A stretch of DNA of 64,000 bases from Rhodanobacter sp. OK091 (GTDB lineage Bacteria; Pseudomonadota; Gammaproteobacteria; Xanthomonadales; Rhodanobacteraceae): contig NZ_FRCH01000003.1 of assembly GCF_900142825.1 (NCBI RefSeq), positions 62,001 to 126,000 of the forward strand. The letters are read 5' to 3'. Within the stretch, counting starts at the first letter, position 1. Each line of letters starts with the position of its first letter. This document shows, in pieces, positions 8,502 to 17,397 of the stretch. Position numbers and translations under genes: made by a program. The notes under the pieces are model-generated. The model was not told the origin of the DNA. It saw nothing but the letters and a program-made list of their open reading frames with translations, and searched no databases.

Positions 8502-9746
8502 ATGGAAATCCGTCCGATCGAATTTCGTCCGATCCTGGCCAGCCTTCGCAAGCATCGCATTCCGGCCATGCTGATCGTGCTGGAGATCGCGCTGGCCTGC
8601 GCCGTGCTGTGCAACGCCGTGTTCATGATCAGCCAGCGGGTGAATGACATCCATCTGCCCAGCGCGATCGACGAGCAGGGCCTGGTCTCCGCCACCTTGC
8701 GCGGCACCGATGACAAGCTGGTCGGCAGCGACATCCCGCGCAATCTTGCCGCGCTGCGCGGCATTGTGGGGGTGCAGCAGGCGGCCATCACCAGCAGCTT
8801 GCCGCTCAGCCACAACAACTGGGGCTGGAGTTTCGGGACGAGTCCCGATTCGGCGCTCGCCAACCGGAAGAACATCAACGTGTCGTTGTATTTCATCGGC
8901 GAGGGCGGTGACAAGACGCTGGGCCTGCACATGCTGCAAGGCCGGTTCTTCAATGCGGACGAACTCGCCGACAGCAAGTTCGACACCGCGCCGCTGCCCG
9001 AGACCCACGTGGTGGTGATGACGCGCTCCGCCGCGGAGAATTTCTGGCCGGGGCAGGCGGCACTGGGCAAAACGATCTACTCCAAACCGTACTATTACAC
9101 CGTGGTCGGCGTGGTCGACGATGTGCTGCGACCCAATGTGTATACGCAGAACACGCGCAAGTCGTACGACGCCGTGTACTTCCCGATGAGCGCCGCCGGC
9201 AGCAAAGGCGCGTTGAGCTACTACATATTGCGCGGCGCGCCGCAGGATCGCGACCGCATCATGCGCGAGGCCGAGCAGAAGCTGGCCGACCTCAATCCCG
9301 GTGCGGTCGCCAAAGGCCAGACCTACGCGGACATCCGCGAGAAGTACTTCGCGGACATGAGCAGCATGGCGTGGATGCTGGTGCTGGTGTGCGTGGTGAT
9401 GCTGGCGGTGACGGCGTTCGGCATCGTCGGCCTGACCAGCTTCTGGGTGGGCCAGCGGCGTCGGCAGATCGGCATTCGTCGTGCGGTGGGCGCCACGCGC
9501 GGCCACATCATGCAGTACTTCCAGACCGAGAACCTGCTGCTGACCACCGCTGGCGTAGTCGTCGGCATGGGGCTGGCCTTCGGCATCAATATCTATCTGA
9601 TGCAGCACTACGAAATGTCGCGCATGCCCTGGTACTACCTGCCGGGCGGTGCGCTGGCGCTGTGGCTGCTCGGTCAGGCGTCGGTATTCGGACCGGCGCA
9701 GAAAGCGGCCTCCGTGCCACCGGTAGTGGCGACGAGGTCGGTGTGA
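8502..9746 (+). CDS. MacB/FtsX-type ABC transporter permease, B-type (pair 4)
   Basis: Encodes 414 residues starting MEIRPIEFRPILASLRKH. The ATG at 8502 is 7 bp after the A partner and gives the standard B-type N-terminus; longer in-frame starts would overlap the upstream gene for 200 bp. One N-terminal helix, a periplasmic domain (with LQGRFFNADELADSKFD), then three helices with GIRRAVGATR. This signature differs from the GVRRALGA of most siblings and groups the gene with B5 (GIRRAIGATR). Confidence 0.9.
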   Translation: MEIRPIEFRPILASLRKHRIPAMLIVLEIALACAVLCNAVFMISQRVNDIHLPSAIDEQGLVSATLRGTDDKLVGSDIPRNLAALRGIVGVQQAAITSSLPLSHNNWGWSFGTSPDSALANRKNINVSLYFIGEGGDKTLGLHMLQGRFFNADELADSKFDTAPLPETHVVVMTRSAAENFWPGQAALGKTIYSKPYYYTVVGVVDDVLRPNVYTQNTRKSYDAVYFPMSAAGSKGALSYYILRGAPQDRDRIMREAEQKLADLNPGAVAKGQTYADIREKYFADMSSMAWMLVLVCVVMLAVTAFGIVGLTSFWVGQRRRQIGIRRAVGATRGHIMQYFQTENLLLTTAGVVVGMGLAFGINIYLMQHYEMSRMPWYYLPGGALALWLLGQASVFGPAQKAASVPPVVATRSV

Positions 9747-9756
9747 TCGCGTGAAG

Positions 9757-9793
9757 CCCTCTCCCCCAACGATGAAGTCGTCTGAGGAGAGGG
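9757..9793. repeat. REP-like CCCTCTCCC/GGAGAGGG hairpin
   Basis: CCCTCTCCCCC and GAGGAGAGGGAG arms around a short spacer, in the 72-bp gap between pairs 4 and 5. Same family as 1786-1817 and 12380-12429. Confidence 0.6.
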
Positions 9794-9818
9794 AGTTTGA
9801 AATCCAACGGAGCTCTAC

Positions 9819-11141
9819 ATGTTTGCCTATTACCTTGATCTGGCTTTTCGCAGCCTCAAGCGCAACAAGGTGCTCACCGCGCTGATGGTGATCGCGATTG
9901 CCGTCGGCATCGGTGCGAGCATGACCACGCTGACGGTGATGCGGCTGTTGTCGGGCGATCCGATCCCGGCTCGCAGCGCCCACCTGTTCTATGCGCAGAT
10001 TGATCCGGACCCGACTCCAGGCGACCGGAAGGAGCCGTACGACGTGATCGACTATCAGTCGGCGGTTGACCTGTGGAGCGCGCATCGCGCCGATCGCCAG
10101 ACCCTGATCATCGAAAGCCCGGTGCGCATGCGCGCACCTGATGTCAACCTGCCGGCGACGATGCCGACGATGGCGTCGATTACGGCGGATTTCTTTTCGA
10201 TGTTCGATGTCCCGTTCCAGTACGGCAACGGCTGGACCGCGGAGGACGACACCAAGCGCGCCCAGGTCGCGGTGATTTCGGCGGACCTCAACCAGAAACT
10301 GTTTGGCGGCGCCAACAGCGTGGGCCGCACCCTGCGCCTGCGCGATACCGATGTACGCATCATCGGCGTGCTGAAACCGTGGCGACCATCGCCGTTGTTC
10401 TACATGGTGGCCGGTGCCCACTACGCCAACGGCGACACTGCAGATCTCTACAGCAAGACGGAGGACGTGTTCACGCCGTTCTTCACCGGCCTCGAACTCA
10501 ACGACGGCAATTTCAGCCAGTACACCTGCTGGCATCTGCCCGATCATCCCGGCCACCTGCGGAATTCGCCCTGCGTGTGGGTGCGCCTCTGGGTGCAGCT
10601 GGGCGACAGCAGCAAGGTGGCCGCGTACAAACAGTTCCTGGACGGCTACGCGGCCCAGCAGAAAGTGCTCGGCCGTGTCGCACGACCGCAGAACACGCGC
10701 CTGCGCAGCCTGATGCAATGGCTCGACTATGAGGGCGTGGTGCCCAGCGATGTACGTCTGCAGACCTGGCTGGCGTTCGCGTTCCTGGCCATCTGCCTGT
10801 TCAACACCATCGGTCTGCTGCTGGCGAAATTCCTGCGGCGCGGCGGCGAAATCGGCGTACGCCGGGCTTTGGGTGCGACGCGGGGTGCGGTGTTCGCGCA
10901 GTGCCTGGTGGAGGCCGGCATGGTCGGGTTGATCGGCGGCTTGGTCGGCTGGCTTCTGGCCCTGGCGGGTCTGTGGCTTGTACGCCAACAGTCGGTGCCA
11001 TACGCCGATCTCGCGCACCTGGATGCGTCGATGTTCCTGCTCACATTCGTGCTCGCCATCGCCGCCAGCCTGCTGGCCGGCGTGTTGCCGGCATTGCGCG
11101 CCAGCCGGCTGCCGCTCGGCCTACAGTTGAAGACCTTGTAA
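9819..11141 (+). CDS. MacB/FtsX-type ABC transporter permease, A-type (pair 5)
   Basis: Encodes 440 residues starting MFAYYLDLAFRSLKRNKVL, with the A-type segment SGDPIPARSAHLFYAQIDP, the periplasmic MacB_PCD-like domain, and three C-terminal helices containing EIGVRRALGATR. AACGGAG upstream serves as ribosome-binding site. The C-terminus (LGLQLKTL) departs from the QLKSN ending of the first three A-types. The B partner starts 11 bp downstream. Confidence 0.9.
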   Translation: MFAYYLDLAFRSLKRNKVLTALMVIAIAVGIGASMTTLTVMRLLSGDPIPARSAHLFYAQIDPDPTPGDRKEPYDVIDYQSAVDLWSAHRADRQTLIIESPVRMRAPDVNLPATMPTMASITADFFSMFDVPFQYGNGWTAEDDTKRAQVAVISADLNQKLFGGANSVGRTLRLRDTDVRIIGVLKPWRPSPLFYMVAGAHYANGDTADLYSKTEDVFTPFFTGLELNDGNFSQYTCWHLPDHPGHLRNSPCVWVRLWVQLGDSSKVAAYKQFLDGYAAQQKVLGRVARPQNTRLRSLMQWLDYEGVVPSDVRLQTWLAFAFLAICLFNTIGLLLAKFLRRGGEIGVRRALGATRGAVFAQCLVEAGMVGLIGGLVGWLLALAGLWLVRQQSVPYADLAHLDASMFLLTFVLAIAASLLAGVLPALRASRLPLGLQLKTL

Positions 11142-11152
11142 GGAGCCTGTCG

Positions 11153-12367
11153 ATGCAAATTCAACCCATACTTGCAGCATTGCGTCGTCATCGGCTGGCC
11201 ACCTTGCTGATTGCGCTGGAGATCGCGCTGGCCTGCGCCGTGCTGTGCAATGCCTGCTTCCTGATCGCCAACCGCATTGCCCTGATCCATCTCGACAGTG
11301 GCGTGGATCAATCCTCGCTGGCGACGGTGCAGTTGACTGGCTACGAGGACAACCAGGCGAACGATCTCAATGCGCGCGTGCTGGCCGGCTTCCGCGGCAT
11401 CCCGGGCATGCAGTCGGTCAGCGTGCTCAATTCCATACCCTTCGGCGCGCGGCGCGGCACGGCGGGAATGACGCTGGATCAGGCCGGGCAGAAGTTCGGC
11501 GGCGTGGTGGAGTTTTACGTCGGTGGCCCGGGCAGCCTGAAGGCGCTTGGCGTGAAACTGGTCGCGGGTCGCGGCCCACAGATGGACGACTTCCAGGCCT
11601 TCACCGGACTGATGCCCAACAATGCATCGGTGCAGATCACGCGCGCGTTGGCCAACCATCTGTGGCCGGGAGCCGATCCTCTGGGCAAGACATTCTGGCT
11701 CGGCGACCTGCAGTACCGCGTGGTCGGCGTGATCGATCATCTGGTCAGGCCGGACCCCGGTGGCTGGCCCGGCGACAGGAAGGACTGGTCGATCTTCGTG
11801 CCGGCGCAGACGGGTGTTTTCCTTTCCGGCAGCTACCTGCTGCGCGCTGATCCGAAAGATCTGCCGCGCGTGCTGCGAGAAGCGCGCGACATGGTGCGCA
11901 AGATCGCGCCGGACGCCGTGCTCGATCAAGAAGGCAGCAAGGCCCTTGACGACCTTCGCGCCGAGGGCTTTCAGAAGGACCGCGCGATGATCGGCATGCT
12001 GGTCGGGGTTATCGCCGCGCTGTTGCTGGTCACCGCGCTCGGCATCGTCGGTCTCGCCAGCTTCTGGGTGCAGCAACGACGTCGGCAGATCGGCATCCGG
12101 CGTGCGATCGGCGCCACTCGCAACGACATCCTGCGCTACTTCCAGATCGAGAATTTCCTGATTGTCAGCGGTGGCATCGCGTTGGGCATGCTGCTGGCGT
12201 ATGCGTTGAACCTTGTGCTGATGCAGCATTACGAATTGCCGCGACTGCCGCTGTACTACCTGCCGATCGGTGCACTGATTTTGTGGGGACTGGGCCAGCT
12301 GGCGGTACTTGGCCCCGCGCTGCGCGCAGCGGCGGTGTCACCGGTGGTGGCGACGCGATCGGTGTGA
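11153..12367 (+). CDS. MacB/FtsX-type ABC transporter permease, B-type (pair 5)
   Basis: Encodes 404 residues starting MQIQPILAALRRHR, the shortest and last member of the array. AAGGAG at the end of the A gene precedes the ATG at 11153; the open frame extends 250 bp upstream inside the A gene and is rejected there. Same topology, with GIRRAIGATR in the FtsX domain and the B-type ending VVATRSV. After it comes a 172-bp gap with a strong REP-like hairpin before an unrelated gene. Confidence 0.9.
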   Translation: MQIQPILAALRRHRLATLLIALEIALACAVLCNACFLIANRIALIHLDSGVDQSSLATVQLTGYEDNQANDLNARVLAGFRGIPGMQSVSVLNSIPFGARRGTAGMTLDQAGQKFGGVVEFYVGGPGSLKALGVKLVAGRGPQMDDFQAFTGLMPNNASVQITRALANHLWPGADPLGKTFWLGDLQYRVVGVIDHLVRPDPGGWPGDRKDWSIFVPAQTGVFLSGSYLLRADPKDLPRVLREARDMVRKIAPDAVLDQEGSKALDDLRAEGFQKDRAMIGMLVGVIAALLLVTALGIVGLASFWVQQRRRQIGIRRAIGATRNDILRYFQIENFLIVSGGIALGMLLAYALNLVLMQHYELPRLPLYYLPIGALILWGLGQLAVLGPALRAAAVSPVVATRSV

Positions 12368-12379
12368 AGGCTTGAAAGG

Positions 12380-12429
12380 CCCTCTCCCCCCGGCGTCGCC
12401 CGGGGGAGGGTTGGATGAGGGGGAGAGGA
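12380..12429. repeat. REP-like CCCTCTCCCCCCGG/CCGGGGGAGGG hairpin at array end
   Basis: Strong GC hairpin: CCCTCTCCCCCCGG, short loop, CCCGGGGGAGGG, followed by TTGGATGAGGGGGAGAGG. The extended TTGG-TGAGG tail is shared with 36641-36660. It marks the end of the permease array but has no T-run. Confidence 0.6.
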
Positions 12430-12539
12430 GATGGATCGGCGACAACGGCCATTCCGATCCCTAACCATGCGGTTCAGCACGGGAAGACGAGCTTCGGGCA
12501 AGTCATAATGGGCGTTCATGACCTCGGAGAATGTGTCTG

Positions 12540-14354
12540 ATGAAAATCTTGCCGTTGCTGATCTGCGCGAGTCTGCTGGGCTCGGTGACCCTTGCCTCAT
12601 CCGTGAACGCAGCCCCGGTCGAGCAGACGGACGTGGCGACGCGGGTGCAGGCGCTGAATTCACTGCTGGCCGAGCAGTGGCAGCACACGCTGCAGAATTC
12701 GCCGGAGTTCGCCACGATCCTGGGCGACCTGCGCTACAACGACCGCTGGAGCGACTTCTCGCTGGCGCATGCGGCGGCGGAGAACAAGGTGACGGCCGAT
12801 TTCCTGAAGCGTTTCGAGGCGATCGATACCCGCGGGTTCTCCGACACCGACAAGCTCAACCAGCAGCTGATGGTGCGCCAGCTCAAGGACAGTTTGAAGA
12901 GTTACGACCTGAAGCTGTTCGAGATGCCGCTGGAGCAGATGAGCGGCGTCCATCTGCAGATAGCCGGTTTCGTCAGTTCGATCCCGTTCGACAATACCAA
13001 GGAATACGAGGATTACCTCGCACGCCTGAAGGCGGTGCCGAAGAGTTTCGATCAGGTCATCGCGTTGGCGCGGCAAGGCATGGCCGACAAGATGATGCCG
13101 CCGAAGTACCTGCTTGAAAAGGTGGTGACGCAGATCGACGGCATCGCCAGTCCGGCCGGCCTGGACAGCGCGTTCGCCGAACCGCTGAAACACTTCCCGA
13201 AGTCGGTGTCGCCGGCGGACCAGAAGCGCCTGCATGACGCGATCCTCGCCGCGATCGATCAGGACGTGCGCCCGGCCTACCGCAAGCTGGGCGAATTCGT
13301 GGCCAAGGACTACGTGCCGCACGGGCGTGCCGAGCCGGGCATCTGGGCGCTGCCGAACGGCGACGCGATCTATCGCTTCGACGTGCAGCAGATGACTACC
13401 ACCGATCAGACGCCCGAGCAGATCCACCAGCTGGGACTGGCGGAGGTCAAGCGCATCGAAGGCGAGATGACCAAGATCGCCAAGACGCAGGGTTATGCCG
13501 ATCTGGCCAGTTTTCGTGCGGCGCTGAAGAAGGATCCGAAGACCTTCGCTACTTCGCGCGAGGATATCCTCAACCGCTATCGCGGCTATCTGGCGCAGAT
13601 GCAGCCTGAGCTGCCCAAGCTGTTCGGTCTGCTGCCCAAGACCAGGGTGGTGGTGATGCCGGTGGAGCCATTCCGCGAAAAAGAGGCCCCCGGTGCCGAA
13701 TACCATCAGGGCACGCCGGACGGTTCGCGGCCGGGACAGATCTTCGTCAACACCGGCGACTTCGCGCATCGCAACGTGCTGGACATCGAATCGACCGCAT
13801 ACCACGAGGGCATCCCCGGCCATCACATGCAGATCTCGATCGCGCAGACGCTGCCCAAGCTGCCGCCGTTCCGCCAGCAGGCCGGCTACACCGCCTACAT
13901 CGAGGGCTGGGCGCTGTATGCCGAGCAGCTGGGCAAGGAGATCGGTTTCTACAAAGATCCGCTGTCCTATTACGGCCATCTCGGCGACGAGCTGCTGCGC
14001 GCCGACCGCCTGGTGCTCGATACCGGCGTGCACTACAAACACTGGACGCGTCAGCAGATGGTGGACTTCTTCCACGCGCATTCCAGCCAGGACGAGCCGG
14101 GCGTGCAGGCCGAGACCGACCGTTACGTCACCTGGCCGGGCCAGGCGCTGGCCTACAAGACGGGCGAGCTGAAGATTCTCGAACTGCGCGCTCGCGCGCA
14201 GAAGGCACTGGGCGACCGGTTCGACATCCGCGCCTTCCACGACGAGATCCTCAACGGCGGCGCTCTGCCGCTGGACGTGCTCGACAGCCGCGTCAACGAC
14301 TGGATCGCCGCGATGAAGGCCGCCAAGGCGCCGGTGCGTCCGGTGGCGAAGTAG
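12540..14354 (+). CDS. DUF885 family protein, secreted metallopeptidase-like
   Basis: Encodes 604 residues. I prefer the ATG at 12540 (MKILPLLICASLLG) over the one at 12531 because GGAGA lies at a proper distance. A signal peptide (hydrophobic core about residues 3-18, cleavage near VNAAPV) predicts export. The motif HEGIPGHH (H422, E423, H428, H429) resembles the zinc-binding HExxxGH-type site conserved in DUF885 proteins, and the size is usual for that family. The family is thought to be peptidase-like but substrates are poorly defined. It sits between the permease array and the sigma-54 regulator, 172 bp after the last permease. Confidence 0.88.
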   Translation: MKILPLLICASLLGSVTLASSVNAAPVEQTDVATRVQALNSLLAEQWQHTLQNSPEFATILGDLRYNDRWSDFSLAHAAAENKVTADFLKRFEAIDTRGFSDTDKLNQQLMVRQLKDSLKSYDLKLFEMPLEQMSGVHLQIAGFVSSIPFDNTKEYEDYLARLKAVPKSFDQVIALARQGMADKMMPPKYLLEKVVTQIDGIASPAGLDSAFAEPLKHFPKSVSPADQKRLHDAILAAIDQDVRPAYRKLGEFVAKDYVPHGRAEPGIWALPNGDAIYRFDVQQMTTTDQTPEQIHQLGLAEVKRIEGEMTKIAKTQGYADLASFRAALKKDPKTFATSREDILNRYRGYLAQMQPELPKLFGLLPKTRVVVMPVEPFREKEAPGAEYHQGTPDGSRPGQIFVNTGDFAHRNVLDIESTAYHEGIPGHHMQISIAQTLPKLPPFRQQAGYTAYIEGWALYAEQLGKEIGFYKDPLSYYGHLGDELLRADRLVLDTGVHYKHWTRQQMVDFFHAHSSQDEPGVQAETDRYVTWPGQALAYKTGELKILELRARAQKALGDRFDIRAFHDEILNGGALPLDVLDSRVNDWIAAMKAAKAPVRPVAK

Positions 14355-14364
14355 TCAACGGCAA

Positions 14365-14395
14365 CCCGCTCTCCCGAGGTCGTTGGGGGAGCGGG
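14365..14395. repeat. REP-like CCCGCTCTCCC/GGGGGAGCGGG hairpin
   Basis: Arms CCCGCTCTCCC and GGGGGAGCGGG around GAGGTCGTT, directly after the DUF885 gene. Variant of the CCCTCTCCC family; the GTCGTT spacer is shared with 1786-1817. Confidence 0.55.
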
Positions 14396-14465
14396 ATCGC
14401 GGCGGCGGTGTACGCCTGCCATCAGTCATGGCAACCTTTGCGTCCGGAGCGGCATCCATTGCCGC

Positions 14466-15821
14466 ATGTGCAGAAGAAAGATGCGAACCGTCCTGATCAT
14501 CGACGACAACCCTGCCGTGGGCGAGGCGCTCTCGCTGGCGCTGTCGTTGCACGAGATTCGCCCGCTCACCGCGCTGACGCCTGACGAAGGCATGGCGCTG
14601 CTGGAGCGCGAGGCGGTCGACGTGGTGATCCAGGACATGAACTTCACCGCCGACACCACCTCGGGCGAGGAGGGCGTGGCGCTGTTTCGCGCGATCCGCG
14701 AGCGCCACACGGACTTGCCGGTCATTCTGCTCACCGCGTGGACGCATCTGGAGACCGCGGTGGAACTGGTCAAGGCCGGTGCCTCGGATTACCTGGCCAA
14801 GCCGTGGGACGACAACAAGCTGCTGACCACGGTGGAGAACCTGCTGGAGCTGTCCGAATCCACCCGCGAGATGACCCGCAGCCGGCGCGAGCGGCGCCAG
14901 CGGCGTGAGCAGCTGCAGCGCAAATACGAACTGGACGGCCTGGTGTTCGCTTCCGAGGCGATGGCACGCACGCTGGACCTGGCCTGCCAGATCGCCCGCT
15001 CGGATGTGCCGGTACTGATCACCGGCCCGAACGGTACCGGCAAGGAGCGCATCGCGGCGATCGTGCACGCGAACTCCGCGGTGAAACGCGGCGCGTTCGT
15101 GGCGGTGAACTGCGGTGCGCTGCCAGGCGAGCTGATCGAGGCCGAACTGTTCGGTGCCGACGCCGGTGCCTACACGGGCGCGAACAAGGCGCGCGAAGGC
15201 CGTTTCGAGCTGGCCGACGGCGGCACGCTGTTCCTGGACGAGATCGGCAACCTGCCGCTGCCTGGTCAGATGAAACTGTTGCGCGTGCTGGAAACCGGCC
15301 AGTTCGAACGACTGGGCTCCGGCCGCACGCGCCAGGTCAAGGTCCGCGTGCTGAGCGCGACCAATGCCGACCTCAAGGCGATGATACGCGCCGGTACCTT
15401 CCGCGAGGATCTGTATTACCGGCTCAACGTGATCGAAGTGAACCTGCCGCCGCTGACCGAGCGCAGCGACGACATCCTGCCGCTGGCCGAATTCTTTTTG
15501 GACGGCCGCGCCGAACTCGGCGATGCCGCGCGCGAGGCACTGCTGGCTTATCCGTGGCCGGGCAACGTGCGCGAATTGAAGAACGCGATCGAACGCGCCG
15601 CGCTGCTGACCGGCAGCAACCCGATCACGCCCGAGCTGCTCAATCTGCCGCAGCATGCGGCGACCGCCGCGCGCAATCTCGATGAGCCCAGCCGCGAAGC
15701 GGTGGAGGCGGCGCTGCACAAGGCCGATGGCGTGGTCAGCCGCGCTGCGCAGCATCTGGGCCTGTCGCGGCAGGCGTTGTATCGCCGGATGGAGCGCTAC
15801 GGTCTGGCGACGCCGGCTTGA
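14466..15821 (+). CDS. sigma-54-dependent response regulator, NtrC family
   Basis: Encodes 451 residues (or 446 from the in-frame ATG at 14481, which gives the typical MRTVLIIDDN start). Receiver domain: acidic D13/D14, phospho-acceptor D57, T90, K112. AAA+ domain: Walker A GPNGTGKE at 187-194, sigma-54 contact loop GAYTGA at 234-239 (canonical GAFTGA), Walker B LFLDEIG near 255-261. A Fis-type helix-turn-helix spans about 423-445. The family activates RNA polymerase-sigma54 by ATP hydrolysis after phosphorylation. The cognate kinase gene follows 121 bp downstream. The likely regulon is the neighbouring transport array, but I found no clear TGGCAC-N5-TTGC promoter there by eye, so that is inference. 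Confidence 0.93.
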   Translation: MCRRKMRTVLIIDDNPAVGEALSLALSLHEIRPLTALTPDEGMALLEREAVDVVIQDMNFTADTTSGEEGVALFRAIRERHTDLPVILLTAWTHLETAVELVKAGASDYLAKPWDDNKLLTTVENLLELSESTREMTRSRRERRQRREQLQRKYELDGLVFASEAMARTLDLACQIARSDVPVLITGPNGTGKERIAAIVHANSAVKRGAFVAVNCGALPGELIEAELFGADAGAYTGANKAREGRFELADGGTLFLDEIGNLPLPGQMKLLRVLETGQFERLGSGRTRQVKVRVLSATNADLKAMIRAGTFREDLYYRLNVIEVNLPPLTERSDDILPLAEFFLDGRAELGDAAREALLAYPWPGNVRELKNAIERAALLTGSNPITPELLNLPQHAATAARNLDEPSREAVEAALHKADGVVSRAAQHLGLSRQALYRRMERYGLATPA

Positions 15822-15942
15822 TCCGGATCGGGCTGCGATGCTTGCCGATATCCGGATGGCGTAGAAAGATGGCCGCATCCATGGGCACCGATGGACTGCA
15901 GGTGCCATTGAGGCGAGTTTCCCCCGTCGTGGAGTACGGCCG

Positions 15943-17328
15943 ATGTGGCGTCGTTTGAGTTCCCTGCAGGGGCGGCTGACCGTCTTGCTGACCGTTGCCG
16001 CCCTGGCCGGTGCGCTGGTCTATGCCGGGATCACCCAGTGGCCGCTGCCGCAGCTGCTGCTGTGGCTGCGCAAGGATATGGCGCTGACCATTCGTGCGCC
16101 GATGCAGCTGGGTGTCTACGGTGGCCTGCTGGCCAGTCTGGTCGTGCTGCTGCCGCTGGCGTTCTGGCTGGCCGGCCGGGCGATGGCGCCGGTGAGCCGC
16201 CTGCTGCGCGCACTGGAAGGCGCGGTGGCGAGCTACCGCGACGGCGATTTCAGTTTCTCGATCGCGATCAACCGGCGTGACGAGCTGGGCGAACTGATCC
16301 GCATGCACAACGCGCTGGGACAGACTTTGCGCGAACAGCGTCAGCATCTGGTGCAACGCGAGCTGCTGCTCGACACGGTGGTGCAGAACACGCCGGTGGC
16401 GTTGGTGCTGACCGACTCGATCGGCCGCGTCGCGTACGCGAACATCGCCTCGCGGCATCTGTTCAACGAGGGGCGCAACCTGATCGGACTGGATTTTGCC
16501 GAGCTGCTGGCCGATGCGCCCGAAGTGTTGCGCAAGGCGGTGGAAAGTGGAGAGGATGCGCTGCTCAGCGTGGAGATGGACGGCAGCGAGGAAACCTTCC
16601 ATCTGTCGCAGCGCGCGTTCCGTCTGCAGGGCCGGCCGCATCGGCTGCAGCTGTTCCGGCGCATGACGCGCGAGCTGTCGCGACAGGAAGTGGCGACCTG
16701 GAAGCGGGTGATCCGGGTGATCAGCCACGAGCTCAACAATTCGCTGGCGCCGATCTCTTCGCTGGCGCATTCCGGCGCCGAACTGGCCCGGCGCGGCCAG
16801 CTCGACCGTTTGCCGGGCGTGTTCGCCACCATCAGCGAGCGAGCGCTGCACTTGCATGGTTTCATCGCCGGTTACGCGAGTTTCGCCAAGCTGCCCACGC
16901 CGCAGCCGGTGGCGGTCGCATGGCCGCCGTTCCTCGAGGGGTTGGCGTTGCATTGCCGTTACCGGCTGGCGGCACCGCCGCCGGAGCGGCCGGGCGTATT
17001 CGATGCGGTGCAGATCGAACAGGTGCTGATCAATTTGATCAAGAACGCGCACGAGGCGGGCGGTGCCGATGATGAGGTCACTCTGTCGATCCTGGAGGTC
17101 GGCAACGAGCTGCGCATCGAGGTGGCCGATCGCGGCCCCGGCATGAGCGAGACCGTGCTGGCCCAGGCATTGCTGCCGTTCTATTCGACCAAGCGTTCCG
17201 GCACCGGCCTCGGTCTGGCGCTGGCGCGCGAGATCACCGAGGCGCACGGCGGTCGCGTGCTGCTGGCCAATCGCGAAGGCGGCGGTTTGCGAGTGAGCCT
17301 GCGCTTGCCGCAGGCGGGGATCTCGTAA
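15943..17328 (+). CDS. sensor histidine kinase (NtrB/NtrY-like)
   Basis: Encodes 461 residues. Two transmembrane segments (about 11-31 and 57-79) bracket a short periplasmic loop of about 25 residues, then a HAMP-like linker (to about 135) and a PAS-like domain (about 140-240). The kinase core shows the H-box VISHELNN with H262, the N-box INLIKNAHEAGG with N368, G1 VADRGPGM (D396) and G2 GTGLGLAL (420-427). GGAG precedes the ATG. The periplasmic loop is too small for a classic ligand domain, so the signal may be sensed in the membrane or by the PAS domain. It presumably phosphorylates the regulator encoded just upstream. Confidence 0.93.
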   Translation: MWRRLSSLQGRLTVLLTVAALAGALVYAGITQWPLPQLLLWLRKDMALTIRAPMQLGVYGGLLASLVVLLPLAFWLAGRAMAPVSRLLRALEGAVASYRDGDFSFSIAINRRDELGELIRMHNALGQTLREQRQHLVQRELLLDTVVQNTPVALVLTDSIGRVAYANIASRHLFNEGRNLIGLDFAELLADAPEVLRKAVESGEDALLSVEMDGSEETFHLSQRAFRLQGRPHRLQLFRRMTRELSRQEVATWKRVIRVISHELNNSLAPISSLAHSGAELARRGQLDRLPGVFATISERALHLHGFIAGYASFAKLPTPQPVAVAWPPFLEGLALHCRYRLAAPPPERPGVFDAVQIEQVLINLIKNAHEAGGADDEVTLSILEVGNELRIEVADRGPGMSETVLAQALLPFYSTKRSGTGLGLALAREITEAHGGRVLLANREGGGLRVSLRLPQAGIS

Positions 17329-17397
17329 CGCAAGGTCGTACCCACCTTCCGATCATGTGAAGCTTCGTGGCCGCAGTGCCGCGACTATCGATCTTGC

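Noticed and set aside
369-11018. Long minus-strand open frames opposite the permeases (for example 369-1706, 1737-3209, 8481-11018)
   Set aside because: Their translations are low-complexity Arg/Ala/His/Gln-rich text with no domains, produced by the GC-rich complement of genuine permease genes.
1776-12539. Sigma-54 promoters in the permease gaps
   Set aside because: I looked for TGGCAC-N5-TTGC in the intergenic gaps and found no convincing match; the promoter may lie upstream of the window.
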